The notes under the pieces are model-generated. The model did no database searches, had not been told where the DNA came from, and saw only the letters and a program-made list of their open reading frames with translations. From positions 6,944,001-7,008,000 of the forward strand of contig NZ_CP030050.1 in NCBI RefSeq assembly GCF_015291705.1: a DNA stretch of 64,000 bases, in the 5' to 3' direction. Numbering within the stretch: the first letter of the stretch is position 1; each line of letters begins with the position of its first letter. This DNA is from Bradyrhizobium arachidis. Its GTDB lineage: Bacteria; Pseudomonadota; Alphaproteobacteria; Rhizobiales; Xanthobacteraceae. A program made the position numbers and the translations under genes. This document shows positions 42,454-50,756 of this stretch, one piece after another.

Positions 42454-43050
42454 CTATTCAACGGGTGGACTTGCGGGTTCAACCTTCCGCTGCAGTAAGT
42501 ACATCTCGCTGCGATCGCCTTGCTTGAACGTCACTTCGCGCGGCTGCACCGAGGTCAGCGACCAGCCGCCCAGCGTGTCGCCCTGCCGTAGGCGCACGAT
42601 CGACTGGTCGGTGCGGTTGACGAGGATCGCGATCGCATCCCCCTCGCCCACCACGGCTCCGACCAGCAGCAGCAGCGGCGGTGGCGCCTCGGCCGGCTTG
42701 GGCGGCGGCGGTGCCTGCACCTCTTCGACCGGAGAGGCGGCAACCGCGCGCGGCGGCGGCCGGCGCGAGGCCGAGAAGATCGGGCGTTCCTGGGTCGTCG
42801 TCAGCGCCGAGAACGGCACCGCCCACAGCGGATTGCCGCGGGGGACGGGTTTGCTGACAGGTTGCGCCGGGCCCGCGATCGACCGCATCGCGCCGACATC
42901 GACGCTTTCGGCGGGGCTGCCCGCGGCATCGTCGGACAGGATATCCATGCGCGAAGAGGTCGCGGCCGGAGCCTCGGCAATGCCCTGAGCCGTCAATGCG
43001 GCTGCCGCGCACAGCGCAGCCAATCCTGTCGGTCTCAGCCACCCGGACAT
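42454..43050 (-). CDS. Type II secretion GspC/GspN-like inner-membrane protein
   Basis: 198 residues from the ATG at 43050. One N-terminal hydrophobic segment (LAALCAAAALTAQGIA) is followed by RGNPLWAVPFSALTTTQERP IFSASRRPPP, a Pro-rich spacer, and a C-terminal all-beta domain with GAVVGEGDAIAILVNRTDQS and RLRQGDTLGGWSL. This is the plan of the homology region of GspC, which links inner membrane and secretin. It lies at the 3' end of the T2SS operon, 109 bp after gspM. The PDZ domain of classical GspC is missing, so it is a short version. Confidence 0.7.
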   Translation of the reverse strand: MSGWLRPTGLAALCAAAALTAQGIAEAPAATSSRMDILSDDAAGSPAESVDVGAMRSIAGPAQPVSKPVPRGNPLWAVPFSALTTTQERPIFSASRRPPPRAVAASPVEEVQAPPPPKPAEAPPPLLLLVGAVVGEGDAIAILVNRTDQSIVRLRQGDTLGGWSLTSVQPREVTFKQGDRSEMYLLQRKVEPASPPVE

Positions 43051-43159
43051 CGAAAATTCCCTTGGAAGCTCGCGGGACGCTCGTCGCAGCAAACTAGTTC
43101 CGATGCGCGTCGCCATCAACCCGCATCGAACCGGAACCCGGGCGACCGGCCAAAGCCCC

Positions 43160-43753
43160 CTATTTGCCCGCCTGCCATTGGCCGGAGACACCCAGGATCA
43201 CCCTGACGCGGCCGGTGCCGGCCTCGTTCAGCGCAGTGGTCTGCGGCACCTGGACATCGAGCTGATCGACGTAGAGGAACGGCATGCCGGCTTCGAGATC
43301 GTAGAGCAGCTTCTGAAGCGCCGGCTGGTCCAGCTCGCAGCTCACGACGAGACCGACGAAGCCGTCCTTCACTTGCGCGCCCGTGACGTCGACCTGCGAG
43401 GACTGCACCGAGCCGCCGACATTGCCGACTGCGGCCGCAACCCGCTGCAACAGATTGGCGCCCGCGACCGTCACTGTCGGCCCTTCCAGGAACGGCGTGC
43501 CCGGATGCTCGGCCAAAGCTGCCGCGGCATTCTTGGCGCCACCCTTGCGGCCGCGCAGCTGGTCGAGCAGGTCAGAGGTTTGCGCCAGCGCCTGGCGATG
43601 GGCGATGACGTCGGCGATCGACAGGCCCGCCATCAGCAGCAGCCCACCGGCAACCGCCACATAGAGCGTGACCGCGATCAGCGGCGAGCTTGCGAGCGCC
43701 CGCGTGACCGCATTTCCTCCGGCGACCTTGGCGCTGCTCATGGTGCTGTTCAT
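43160..43753 (-). CDS. gspM: Type II secretion protein GspM (subtype b)
   Basis: 197 residues. A single membrane span at about residues 24-46 (PLIAVTLYVAVAGGLLLMAG) is followed by a helical coil region (ADVIAHRQALAQTSDLLDQL) and a periplasmic ferredoxin-like domain ending RVRVILGVSGQW. Length and plan fit the T2SSM_b type found in alphaproteobacteria. GspM stabilises GspL in the inner-membrane platform. The gene overlaps gspL by 4 bp. Confidence 0.8.
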   Translation of the reverse strand: MNSTMSSAKVAGGNAVTRALASSPLIAVTLYVAVAGGLLLMAGLSIADVIAHRQALAQTSDLLDQLRGRKGGAKNAAAALAEHPGTPFLEGPTVTVAGANLLQRVAAAVGNVGGSVQSSQVDVTGAQVKDGFVGLVVSCELDQPALQKLLYDLEAGMPFLYVDQLDVQVPQTTALNEAGTGRVRVILGVSGQWQAGK

Positions 43754-44787
43754 GGCACGTTCCTTGGCTCGATCTGCGCCTCGATGTGGAAGCGCTCGCC
43801 GGGATCGGACGAGCTGCGCGTGGTCGGAGCATAGAAGGTCGCGCGGGTGAAATGCTGGGACTGCTCGATTAGCGGGATCAGCGAGGGCGCATCGCGGGTG
43901 ATGCCGCCGATCTGGAGCTTGTTGCCGGCCAGATGCAGCTCGGTGACATAGGTATGATCGGGCAATATCCGACTGAGCGACTCCAGCACGATCACGCTCG
44001 CCGGCGTCTCGTATTTGCGCCGTTCCAGCTGGGCGAGCGGCGAGCGCTCGCCGCCGTCGGCACCGCGGAGCGCGGCGCGGCGCTGGGTGATCTGCCGTTC
44101 GAGTTCGCTCTCCTGCGCGCTGAGGCTGTCAGCGAGATAGCCTGCTGCGACCGATCCGATCACCGCGGCGACGGCGGCGAAGGCCAGCACCAGTTGCAGC
44201 GTCCGGCTCAGCCGCGCCGGGTCGACCGCCCCGCGCGATCTCTGCTCGAACACCTTGATGCGCCCGCCCTCGGCCGTCTCAGTCGCAACCGCGATCGCCG
44301 CCGGATGGAAGGGCGCGACCGCCTCGACATAGCCCATCGCCAGCTTGCGCGGGGCCGCCGCGATCTCGGTGGTGATGCTCTCGCTGCCGTGCGCCACCGG
44401 AGCGCTGCAACCGAAGACGGCGTCGCCCGCGCTCCACGGCGTCAGCCGGTCTATCTGCGCCCGCACGATGCCCTCGAGGAAATCGGCCGCGCGCGCCGGC
44501 AGCTCCAGCGGACGGAACAGGAAGCGCGCCGGCCGCAGCACGATCTCGACGCGGCTGCCGCGGACGATCTGCGCCAGGTTGGGGCTTGCGAACTTGCCGT
44601 CCTCGAACGCGATCTCCTTCGAACCGTTCTCCGGCTTCGCCGTCTCCAGCGCGAACGCGCCGGTCTCGGTCTCGACCAGCCGCACCACGCGCGGCGACAC
44701 CATCCGCTCGAGGCCGGCAACCGCCGTGCCGGCCACGGTGCCGGTCCAGGTATCGAGAATGGCGCGGAGGGAATCGAGCGAACTCAT
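43750..44787 (-). CDS. gspL: Type II secretion protein GspL
   Basis: 345 residues from the ATG at 44787, which starts 1 bp after the gspK stop. The cytoplasmic half (about residues 1-205) contains RPARFLFRPLELPARAADFL and binds GspE in known systems. A membrane span lies near 215-240 (LVLAFAAVAAVIGSVAAGYL). The periplasmic half is a PilN-like fold with LERRKYETPASVIVLESLSR and LPDHTYVTELHLAGNKLQIG. It couples the ATPase GspE to the pseudopilus. Overlap with gspM is 4 bp. Confidence 0.82.
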   Translation of the reverse strand: MSSLDSLRAILDTWTGTVAGTAVAGLERMVSPRVVRLVETETGAFALETAKPENGSKEIAFEDGKFASPNLAQIVRGSRVEIVLRPARFLFRPLELPARAADFLEGIVRAQIDRLTPWSAGDAVFGCSAPVAHGSESITTEIAAAPRKLAMGYVEAVAPFHPAAIAVATETAEGGRIKVFEQRSRGAVDPARLSRTLQLVLAFAAVAAVIGSVAAGYLADSLSAQESELERQITQRRAALRGADGGERSPLAQLERRKYETPASVIVLESLSRILPDHTYVTELHLAGNKLQIGGITRDAPSLIPLIEQSQHFTRATFYAPTTRSSSDPGERFHIEAQIEPRNVP

Positions 44788-44788
44788 C

Positions 44789-45703
44789 TCACAGAGGCTT
44801 TCCGGCAGAGCCGTCATAGGCGTTGTGCCACGACAATACACGATACGGCTCATCGCTGCCTTCGAGAAGCAGGATGACGATCTCGGCCGAGTTGCGCCGG
44901 TGCGACGGCGCCTCGGCAACGACTGTCAGCCGGTAGGCCCGCGAGCCGTCGGTCGTCGCGTTGGCGCTCCCGGCGAGGGTGACCAGGGAGCGCGGATCGA
45001 CCTTGGGGTCAGTGCGGTCGCGCAGCACCTGTTGCAGCGTCTCGGGCGTCATGCCCGGCAGCGCCGCCAGCACCTGCGGCGCTGCGTCCAGCAGATTCAC
45101 CGTCCGCATGTTGCTGAACACGGTGACGAAGGGCAGCACACGCTCGATGACGGCCGCCGGAATTCCGCGCACGAGCCAGAGCTCGTCACTGTGCGGAAAC
45201 GGCGCATGGCGCGGTAGATAGGGCGCACCGAGCGTGCGGTAGAAGGAATCCTCCGGATTGTCCTGGCCGGCCTCCGTCGAGGTGCGCCAGGCGAGGATCC
45301 GGTCGGCATAGACGGGCGCGTCGCTCGCGGAGACGCCGAGCGCCGTCATCAGGCCCGCCAGCATCGGCTTCGGCGCCATGTTGAGATCGAGGCGCGCGGC
45401 CTCCGAGCGGAACGTTACGCTGACCCGGCCTGCGCCGACGCGGGCATTGAAGGTGCCGCTGGTCGGACGCACGGCTTCGTTCTGCGCCGAGAGCCGGTAG
45501 GCCGTGAGCTCGAGCCCGGCGTTGATCAGCGCATCGGTCTGCAACCGGTCGGCGTTGACAGCGACGGTGACGGCCGTGTTGGTGACATAGGTCAGATAGA
45601 TCAGCGCGAGCGTCGCCAGCGCCGCCAGCATCCAGAGCACCGCGACGACGATGAAGCCGCGGGAATCGCGCAGCTCTCTGCAATTCTGCGCCGGACGGCT
45701 CAC
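44789..45703 (-). CDS. gspK: Type II secretion minor pseudopilin GspK
   Basis: 304 residues from the GTG at 45703, which overlaps the gspJ stop as GTGA. The leader ends RDSRG and the mature N-terminus is FIVVAVLWMLAALATLALIY; as usual for GspK, the Glu at position five of other pseudopilins is lacking. The large periplasmic part includes RLDLNMAPKPMLAGLMTALG, the helix-rich GspK insertion, and RTVNLLDAAPQVLAALPGMT. GspK caps the pseudopilus tip together with I and J. Confidence 0.87.
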   Translation of the reverse strand: MSRPAQNCRELRDSRGFIVVAVLWMLAALATLALIYLTYVTNTAVTVAVNADRLQTDALINAGLELTAYRLSAQNEAVRPTSGTFNARVGAGRVSVTFRSEAARLDLNMAPKPMLAGLMTALGVSASDAPVYADRILAWRTSTEAGQDNPEDSFYRTLGAPYLPRHAPFPHSDELWLVRGIPAAVIERVLPFVTVFSNMRTVNLLDAAPQVLAALPGMTPETLQQVLRDRTDPKVDPRSLVTLAGSANATTDGSRAYRLTVVAEAPSHRRNSAEIVILLLEGSDEPYRVLSWHNAYDGSAGKPL

Positions 45704-46404
45704 AATTGCTGCTCCTCTTTCTGCGCCTGTTGCGGCCCGCCGCGCGCCGCGACGCAGGTCGCCGGATTCTTGGCCCGCGCGCATTCGGCCGGCGCGGTGA
45801 TGTGCGGGATCACCGCGCCCGAGACCGCGAGCACCTGCCCGGTCGCGCTGTTGCGCACGGTGATGCGGATGCGATCCGGCAGTTGCGGCTGGCCGCGCCA
45901 GGTCGGCTGCCACTGGCCGTCCGGCCCGGCATAGGAGAAGCTCAGGCGGAACGGCGCGCGGATCAGCACGACCTGGTCGACAAAGCGGATCTGCCCGTCG
46001 GTCGGCATCGGCTGGAACGGCGCGCGCTCGCGCACCAGCGCCAGCCCCTGCGAGTCCGCCTTCTCGATCAGGCGGATGAATTCGAGACCCGGTCGCGTGC
46101 TCGGGCCAATCGCGGTGCGCAGGAACGTCACCGACAATTCGGCGCCGTCGAACAGCGGCACCTTGGCATCGCCGTTCACAGTGATCTGCTCGGCGACCGA
46201 GAGGTCGGCGACGATGCGGTCGAGCCCGGTCGCGAGACGCTCGGCCCGCTGCACGCGGGCGATGCCGCGATTCCAGTTCGGCAGCCATTGCGCCGTCACC
46301 GTCGCCAGCGCCGCCAGGATGAGCGTCATCAGCAGCGTCGCAAGCAACACTTCGAGCAGGGTGAAGCCCGCTTCGTCGGCCAGCGCGCGGCGCAGGCGCT
46401 TCAT
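45700..46404 (-). CDS. gspJ: Type II secretion minor pseudopilin GspJ
   Basis: 234 residues. The prepilin leader MKRLRRALADEAG is cut before FTLLEVLLATLLMTLILAAL, with the required Glu five residues into the mature protein. The following part has WNRGIARVQRAERLATGLDR and later IRITVRNSATGQVLAVSG as in GspJ. The C-terminal 40 residues are Cys- and Gln-rich and atypical. It overlaps gspI by 4 bp and gspK by 4 bp. Confidence 0.87.
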   Translation of the reverse strand: MKRLRRALADEAGFTLLEVLLATLLMTLILAALATVTAQWLPNWNRGIARVQRAERLATGLDRIVADLSVAEQITVNGDAKVPLFDGAELSVTFLRTAIGPSTRPGLEFIRLIEKADSQGLALVRERAPFQPMPTDGQIRFVDQVVLIRAPFRLSFSYAGPDGQWQPTWRGQPQLPDRIRITVRNSATGQVLAVSGAVIPHITAPAECARAKNPATCVAARGGPQQAQKEEQQL

Positions 46405-46799
46405 TGTGCGGCCCTCGGTACCAGCTTCACCGTCGTGATCTGGATCGCCGCTCCGTCGGCGCGCTGGAGCCGCAGATTGACGGCCATCGGCACGAAGCGG
46501 TTGGCGGCGGGATCATCGCCCGCCACGTTCATCGGCGTGATGTCGACGCGCCAGCGGCTGCCGGCCAGCTCGCCGCTCTGCCGGCCCGGCTTGAGCAAGG
46601 CCCGCGGCGGCAGATCCGCGAGCAGCCGCTCTGCGGTGCCGGCCAGCACCAGGCGCTGGTCGATCGAACGCGTGCCCTTCGCCGTCGTGGCGATGACCGA
46701 GCCGATGGTTCCGAGCACGGCCACGATGATCGCAAGCGCCACCAGCGCCTCGATCAGGGTGAAGCCGGCGGCGCCGTCAGAGCAGCTTCTGCGGGACAA
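46401..46799 (-). CDS. gspI: Type II secretion minor pseudopilin GspI
   Basis: 132 residues from a TTG start at 46799 that lies 23 bp inside the end of gspH. The leader SRRSCSDGAAG is followed by FTLIEALVALAIIVAVLGTI, with Glu five residues into the mature protein. Length, and the motif RLVLAGTAERLLADLP, fit GspI. The unusual start and overlap suggest coupled translation with gspH. Confidence 0.85.
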   Translation of the reverse strand: MSRRSCSDGAAGFTLIEALVALAIIVAVLGTIGSVIATTAKGTRSIDQRLVLAGTAERLLADLPPRALLKPGRQSGELAGSRWRVDITPMNVAGDDPAANRFVPMAVNLRLQRADGAAIQITTVKLVPRAAQ

Positions 46800-47271
46800 T
46801 CTCGACGCCTCCGGTCAGCCAGTTGACGCGCACCTCATAACCCATGCCGGGCCGCGCCAGCGCGATCGTGCCGCCGCACGACATGCCCGACGGAAAGAAA
46901 TCGATCGACTGTCCCGCCGTCCGGTTGGCACAGCGCGAGGCCAAGGTCGCCGCCACGACCACGTCGCGGGGCAGACGGATGATTTGCCCGGTGACGCCGG
47001 AACGGATCGCACGCGCCTCTGCATCCACCGTGGTCGTCACTCTGGTCTGCCGGCGCAGCGCCGCGTTGCGGTCGGCCTTCAGCAGCGCCGCGGTCTCAAC
47101 CGCATAGCTCTCCAGCTTGGCGCGCGTCGTCGTGCGCGGGACCGCCGGCAGGATGATTGCCGCGAGCAAGCCGATGATGGCGAGCACGCACAGGATCTCG
47201 ATCAGCGCAAAGCCGCGCGCCTCAGCGAGGCCCTCAGCGCGCGCCGCTGACAATGTCGGCTGCCGTACCAC
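46777..47271 (-). CDS. gspH: Type II secretion minor pseudopilin GspH
   Basis: 164 residues from a GTG start that lies 38 bp inside gspG. Leader ...RAEGLAEARG, then FALIEILCVLAIIGLLAAII, a class III signal with Glu five residues into the mature protein. The body has KADRNAALRRQTRVTTTVDA, typical for the GspH/FimT fold, and ends VRVNWLTGGVEIVPQKLL. As the 20-residue leader is long and the overlap large, the start could be a later TTG (47253). Confidence 0.83.
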   Translation of the reverse strand: MVRQPTLSAARAEGLAEARGFALIEILCVLAIIGLLAAIILPAVPRTTTRAKLESYAVETAALLKADRNAALRRQTRVTTTVDAEARAIRSGVTGQIIRLPRDVVVAATLASRCANRTAGQSIDFFPSGMSCGGTIALARPGMGYEVRVNWLTGGVEIVPQKLL

Positions 47272-47689
47272 TGCCGCCTTCCTGGCCGTCCGATCCGAGC
47301 GAGATGATCTCGTAAGGCGCGCTCGCGCCCGGCGAGCGATAGACGTAGATGTGGCCCCATGGATCGTTCGGCACCATGCCGCCGCGCAAATAGGGGCCGT
47401 TCCAGCCCGCCTGGTTGTTGCTGCGGGTCAGCGCGGTGAGGCCCTCGTTCGACGTCGGATAGCGGCCGAGATCGAGGTAATAGAGATCGAGCGCACTGGA
47501 AAAGCTCTCGATCTGGATCTTCGCCGCCTTCGCCTTGGACTCGCTGAGATAGTTCAGCACCCGCGGGCCGACCAGCGCCATGATCATCCCGATGATGGTG
47601 ATGACGACCAGCATCTCGACGAGCGTGAAGCCGGCTTCGCCTCGGCCTGCGCGCCGCCGGCTGCGCCTTGACGATGGATGTTTGGTCAC
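47234..47689 (-). CDS. gspG: Type II secretion major pseudopilin GspG
   Basis: 151 residues. A basic leader (MTKHPSSRRSRRRAGRGEAG) is cut before FTLVEMLVVITIIGMIMALV with the conserved Glu. The body has the GspG signature LDLYYLDLGRYPTSNEGLTA, then WNGPYLRGGMVPNDPWGHIY VYRSPG and a calcium-loop-like LGSDGQEGG. It is the main subunit of the pseudopilus. It lies 44 bp after gspF. Confidence 0.94.
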   Translation of the reverse strand: MTKHPSSRRSRRRAGRGEAGFTLVEMLVVITIIGMIMALVGPRVLNYLSESKAKAAKIQIESFSSALDLYYLDLGRYPTSNEGLTALTRSNNQAGWNGPYLRGGMVPNDPWGHIYVYRSPGASAPYEIISLGSDGQEGGSGTAADIVSGAR

Positions 47690-47733
47690 TTCAAGTCTCT
47701 CCCCTTACCTGCCCGTTACTCGCGTAGCCTGGC

Positions 47734-48945
47734 CTAACCGACAATCTGGCTCACCGACATCAGCGCCGTCATCACCGAGGTGATCAGGCCGCCGACCACC
47801 AGCGAGATCGCGATGATCGCCGCCGGCCCCGCGATGCCGACCGCACGGTCGAGCGTTCGCTGCAACTTCGTTTCGTAGAATTCTGCGACGCGCCCCGAGA
47901 GCATCGGCAATTGCCCGGTCTCGTCGCCGAGCCGGAGCATGCGCACCGCCATCGCCGGCAGCGCCTCGGTGTCGGCCAGCGCGTCGGAGAGCTTGGAGCC
48001 ATGGCGAACGCGATCGGCGGCATCGCTCCAGACCGTGGACGGTCCGGTCGTCGCCATCATGTCGATCAGGATGCGCAGCGTGGTGGTGAGATTGACGCCG
48101 CTGCCGAGCAGCAGACCTAGATTGCGGCAGAACAGCGCCGTCCGGTACGCGCTCATCACGTTGCGGATCGCCGGCAGACGCACGATCGCATTGGTGATGC
48201 CGCGGCGGATCCGCTGCTGCCGCAGCAACAGCCATGCCGCTGCGATCGTGGCGGCAAGGCCGGCCAGCATCGTGTCGGAATTGCTGCGCAGGAAGGTCGA
48301 GATGTTGAGGAAGACGCCGACCACTGGATCGACCTTGGCATCGAAATCCTGCAAGACGCTGGCGAATTGGGGCAGCACGAAGCTGAGGAAGAACAGCAGC
48401 ACGCAGCCGGCCGCGCCGAGCACGAATATCGGATAGCGGATCGCATCCGACAGCCGGCGCCTCAAGGCCTCGCCACGCGCGCGCTCGCCGGCCAGCACCT
48501 CCAGCACCTGATCGAGGGATCCCGAGGCTTCGCCAACCCGGACCAACGCGATATACATCGCCGGGAACAGCCCCTCGTGCCGTGCCAGCGCCTCGGCGAA
48601 GCTTTCACCGGAGACGACGCGCGAACGGATGTCGGCCACGACCGGGCGCAGCCGGCCGAAATCGGGATCGGCTGCGAGCAGCTCCAACCCGTCATTGATG
48701 CGGGCGCCGGCGCGCAGCAACAGCGCGAGGTCGCGAGTGAAGATCGTGACGTCTTCCGGCTTCGGCTTGTTGAAGAGGCTGAAGACGCCGGCGGCCGCGC
48801 CGCCCTCCTCCGGCGTGACGTTGTCGACCAGCACGAGGCCGAGCCGCTCGATCCGCGGCCCGACGTCGCCCGGCGCGGGCGCAGCAATGGCGCCGGAGAT
48901 CAGTTCGCCGTTGGCATTGAGCGCGCGGTAGCGATAGTTCGGCAT
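47734..48945 (-). CDS. gspF: Type II secretion inner-membrane platform protein GspF
   Basis: 403 residues from the ATG at 48945, 5 bp after the gspE stop; the frame is open upstream but lies in gspE. It starts MPNYRYRALNANGELISGAI and has two cytoplasmic GspF domains, each with a pattern like FAEALARHEGLFPAMYIALV RVGEASGSLDQVL and later ALPAMAVRMLRLGDETGQL. Three membrane spans lie near residues 165-190, 220-240 and 375-400. It connects the ATPase to pseudopilus assembly. Confidence 0.93.
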   Translation of the reverse strand: MPNYRYRALNANGELISGAIAAPAPGDVGPRIERLGLVLVDNVTPEEGGAAAGVFSLFNKPKPEDVTIFTRDLALLLRAGARINDGLELLAADPDFGRLRPVVADIRSRVVSGESFAEALARHEGLFPAMYIALVRVGEASGSLDQVLEVLAGERARGEALRRRLSDAIRYPIFVLGAAGCVLLFFLSFVLPQFASVLQDFDAKVDPVVGVFLNISTFLRSNSDTMLAGLAATIAAAWLLLRQQRIRRGITNAIVRLPAIRNVMSAYRTALFCRNLGLLLGSGVNLTTTLRILIDMMATTGPSTVWSDAADRVRHGSKLSDALADTEALPAMAVRMLRLGDETGQLPMLSGRVAEFYETKLQRTLDRAVGIAGPAAIIAISLVVGGLITSVMTALMSVSQIVG

Positions 48946-48950
48946 GGGTT

Positions 48951-50636
48951 CTAGCGCACCGTCGTCACGCGGAAGACCTCGGGTACGGTGGTGAGCCCGG
49001 CCCGGCATTTGGCGACCGCATCCTCCAGCATCGTCGTCATGCCGCCGCGCATCGCGGCGGAATCGATGGAGTGGGAGTCGGTCTGCGGCCCGATCAGCCC
49101 GCGCACCTCATCGGACATTTCGAGGATCTCGAACACGCCGTTGCGGCCGCGATAGCCGGTGCCGCCGCAGCGTTCGCAGCCGCCAGCCTCGTGCACGACC
49201 TCGCCGCACTTGAAGCCGATCACCGCAAAGCGCGGGTCCTTGGCAAGATCGGCCTCGGTCAGCGTATGCGGCACCTTGCAGCGGTCGCAGAGCATGCGCA
49301 CGAGGCGCTGCGCCACCACGGCGCGCAAGGTGGACTTCAGCAGAAATCCCTCGATGCCGAGATCGATCAGGCGCGGCACGGCGGCCGCTGCCGTCTCGGT
49401 GTGCAACGTCGTCAACACGAGATGGCCGGTCAGCGCGGCATGGATGGCGATATGAGCGGTCTCGGCGTCGCGGACCTCGCCGACCATGATCACGTCGGGG
49501 TCCTGGCGCACGAAGGCGCGCATGGCGGAGGCGAAGGTCAGCCCGATCGACGGCTTGACCTGCGACTGGTTGATGCCCGGAATCTCGTACTCGACGGGAT
49601 CCTCGATGGTGAGGATCTTGCGTGTCGGCTCGTTCAGGATCGACAGCATGGTCGCAAGCGTCGTGGTCTTGCCGCTGCCGGTCGGCCCGGTGATGACGAT
49701 CATGCCGTGCGGCATCGCCAGCATCCGCGTCATCGCGCCCTCGTCGCGCGCGCCGAGCCCGAGCTTGCTCATCTCCAGCAGGCCGCGGTCGCGCGGCAAC
49801 AGACGGATGACGGCGCTCTCGCCATGCTGCGTCGGCATGGTGGCGACACGAACGTCGATCTCGCTGCGCCCGACGCGCACGCGCGCGGCGCCGTCCTGCG
49901 GCAGGCGCCGTTCGGCGATGTTGAGGCTGGCGAGAATCTTGATGCGCGAGATCAGCGCCTGCGGCGGGATGGCTTGCGGCGACGACAGCGCGCGCAGCAG
50001 GCCGTCCACGCGCATGCGCACCGTGAGCCCGGCGCGGAATGGCTCGACGTGAATGTCACTGGCACGCAAGTCCACCGCGCGCTCCAATAGATCATTGAGC
50101 GCGCGCACCACAGGTGCGCCGCTGGCGAGATCGCGCAGGCTTTCGATGTCGTCGTCGGACTGCTGCTGCAACCGGACGCCTTCGTCCGCACTTGTTTCGG
50201 CGGCGCCGGTCCTTTGGTCGAGAGCTGTCGTAATATCTTCATACGACGCGACGACAATGTCGACCCGTGTGCCGAAGACAATCTCGGCGGCGCGGATGGC
50301 GGCGGCATCCAAAGGATCGGCAATCGCTATTCCATAAGTTCCGTTCGAAGAGCGGAATGGAAATATGGTCGATTCCCGCAGGAATCTATGTGAGAAGCCG
50401 TCGAGGCAAGGCGTGATTGACAGTAACTGCGGAAGACCCAGCCGCGGCAGCCGAAAATGTTCCGAGACCTCGTCGGCAAATTCAGCTGACGAAAGGTCCA
50501 TTGTCTCCCACAGCTCGCGAAGCGACCGACCGGATCCGGCATCTGTCGGACCATCGAGGCGCGCAAGCGCAGGTGACGGCAACGAGCGCTTTGCAAGAAG
50601 ATGCTGTTTGAAGGTGTCGACCGCGACGTCTTGCAT
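48951..50636 (-). CDS. gspE: Type II secretion ATPase GspE
   Basis: 561 residues from the ATG at 50636; longer in-frame starts exist but would overlap the divergent gspD promoter and lack family likeness. Order: N1E region with FRLPRLGLPQLLSITPCLDG, then the N2E/ATPase core with DIHVEPFRAGLTVRMRVDG. Walker A GPTGSGKT is at residues 317-324, Asp box near 345, Walker B DVIMVGEVRD at 381-390, and His box TTLHTE near 410. Two CxxC pairs (CDRC and CERC) make the zinc domain near 447-490. It drives pseudopilus assembly in the cytoplasm. Confidence 0.94.
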   Translation of the reverse strand: MQDVAVDTFKQHLLAKRSLPSPALARLDGPTDAGSGRSLRELWETMDLSSAEFADEVSEHFRLPRLGLPQLLSITPCLDGFSHRFLRESTIFPFRSSNGTYGIAIADPLDAAAIRAAEIVFGTRVDIVVASYEDITTALDQRTGAAETSADEGVRLQQQSDDDIESLRDLASGAPVVRALNDLLERAVDLRASDIHVEPFRAGLTVRMRVDGLLRALSSPQAIPPQALISRIKILASLNIAERRLPQDGAARVRVGRSEIDVRVATMPTQHGESAVIRLLPRDRGLLEMSKLGLGARDEGAMTRMLAMPHGMIVITGPTGSGKTTTLATMLSILNEPTRKILTIEDPVEYEIPGINQSQVKPSIGLTFASAMRAFVRQDPDVIMVGEVRDAETAHIAIHAALTGHLVLTTLHTETAAAAVPRLIDLGIEGFLLKSTLRAVVAQRLVRMLCDRCKVPHTLTEADLAKDPRFAVIGFKCGEVVHEAGGCERCGGTGYRGRNGVFEILEMSDEVRGLIGPQTDSHSIDSAAMRGGMTTMLEDAVAKCRAGLTTVPEVFRVTTVR

Positions 50637-50756
50637 GCCCTTCACCGCACCACGCTCGTTAGCAACACATCCATCCGGCCTGCTCACGACTATGGAGTCC
50701 ACGATAGGTTTACTAGCAAGAAATGGCGGCGACGCAAATTTCGGCGCATACGATCC
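50637..50756. promoter_or_regulatory. Divergent promoter region of gspE and gspD
   Basis: Only 120 bp separate the chosen starts of gspE (minus) and gspD (plus). Both promoters of the type II secretion genes must lie here or just inside. I see no clear -35/-10 pair or operator. Confidence 0.5.

Noticed and set aside
41714..42988. A 424-codon plus-strand frame from tctC to the GspC-like gene
   Set aside because: It is antisense to two recognisable genes and has no conserved motif in the gap between them.
49071..50090. A 339-codon plus-strand frame inside gspE
   Set aside because: Antisense shadow of a clear ATPase gene.
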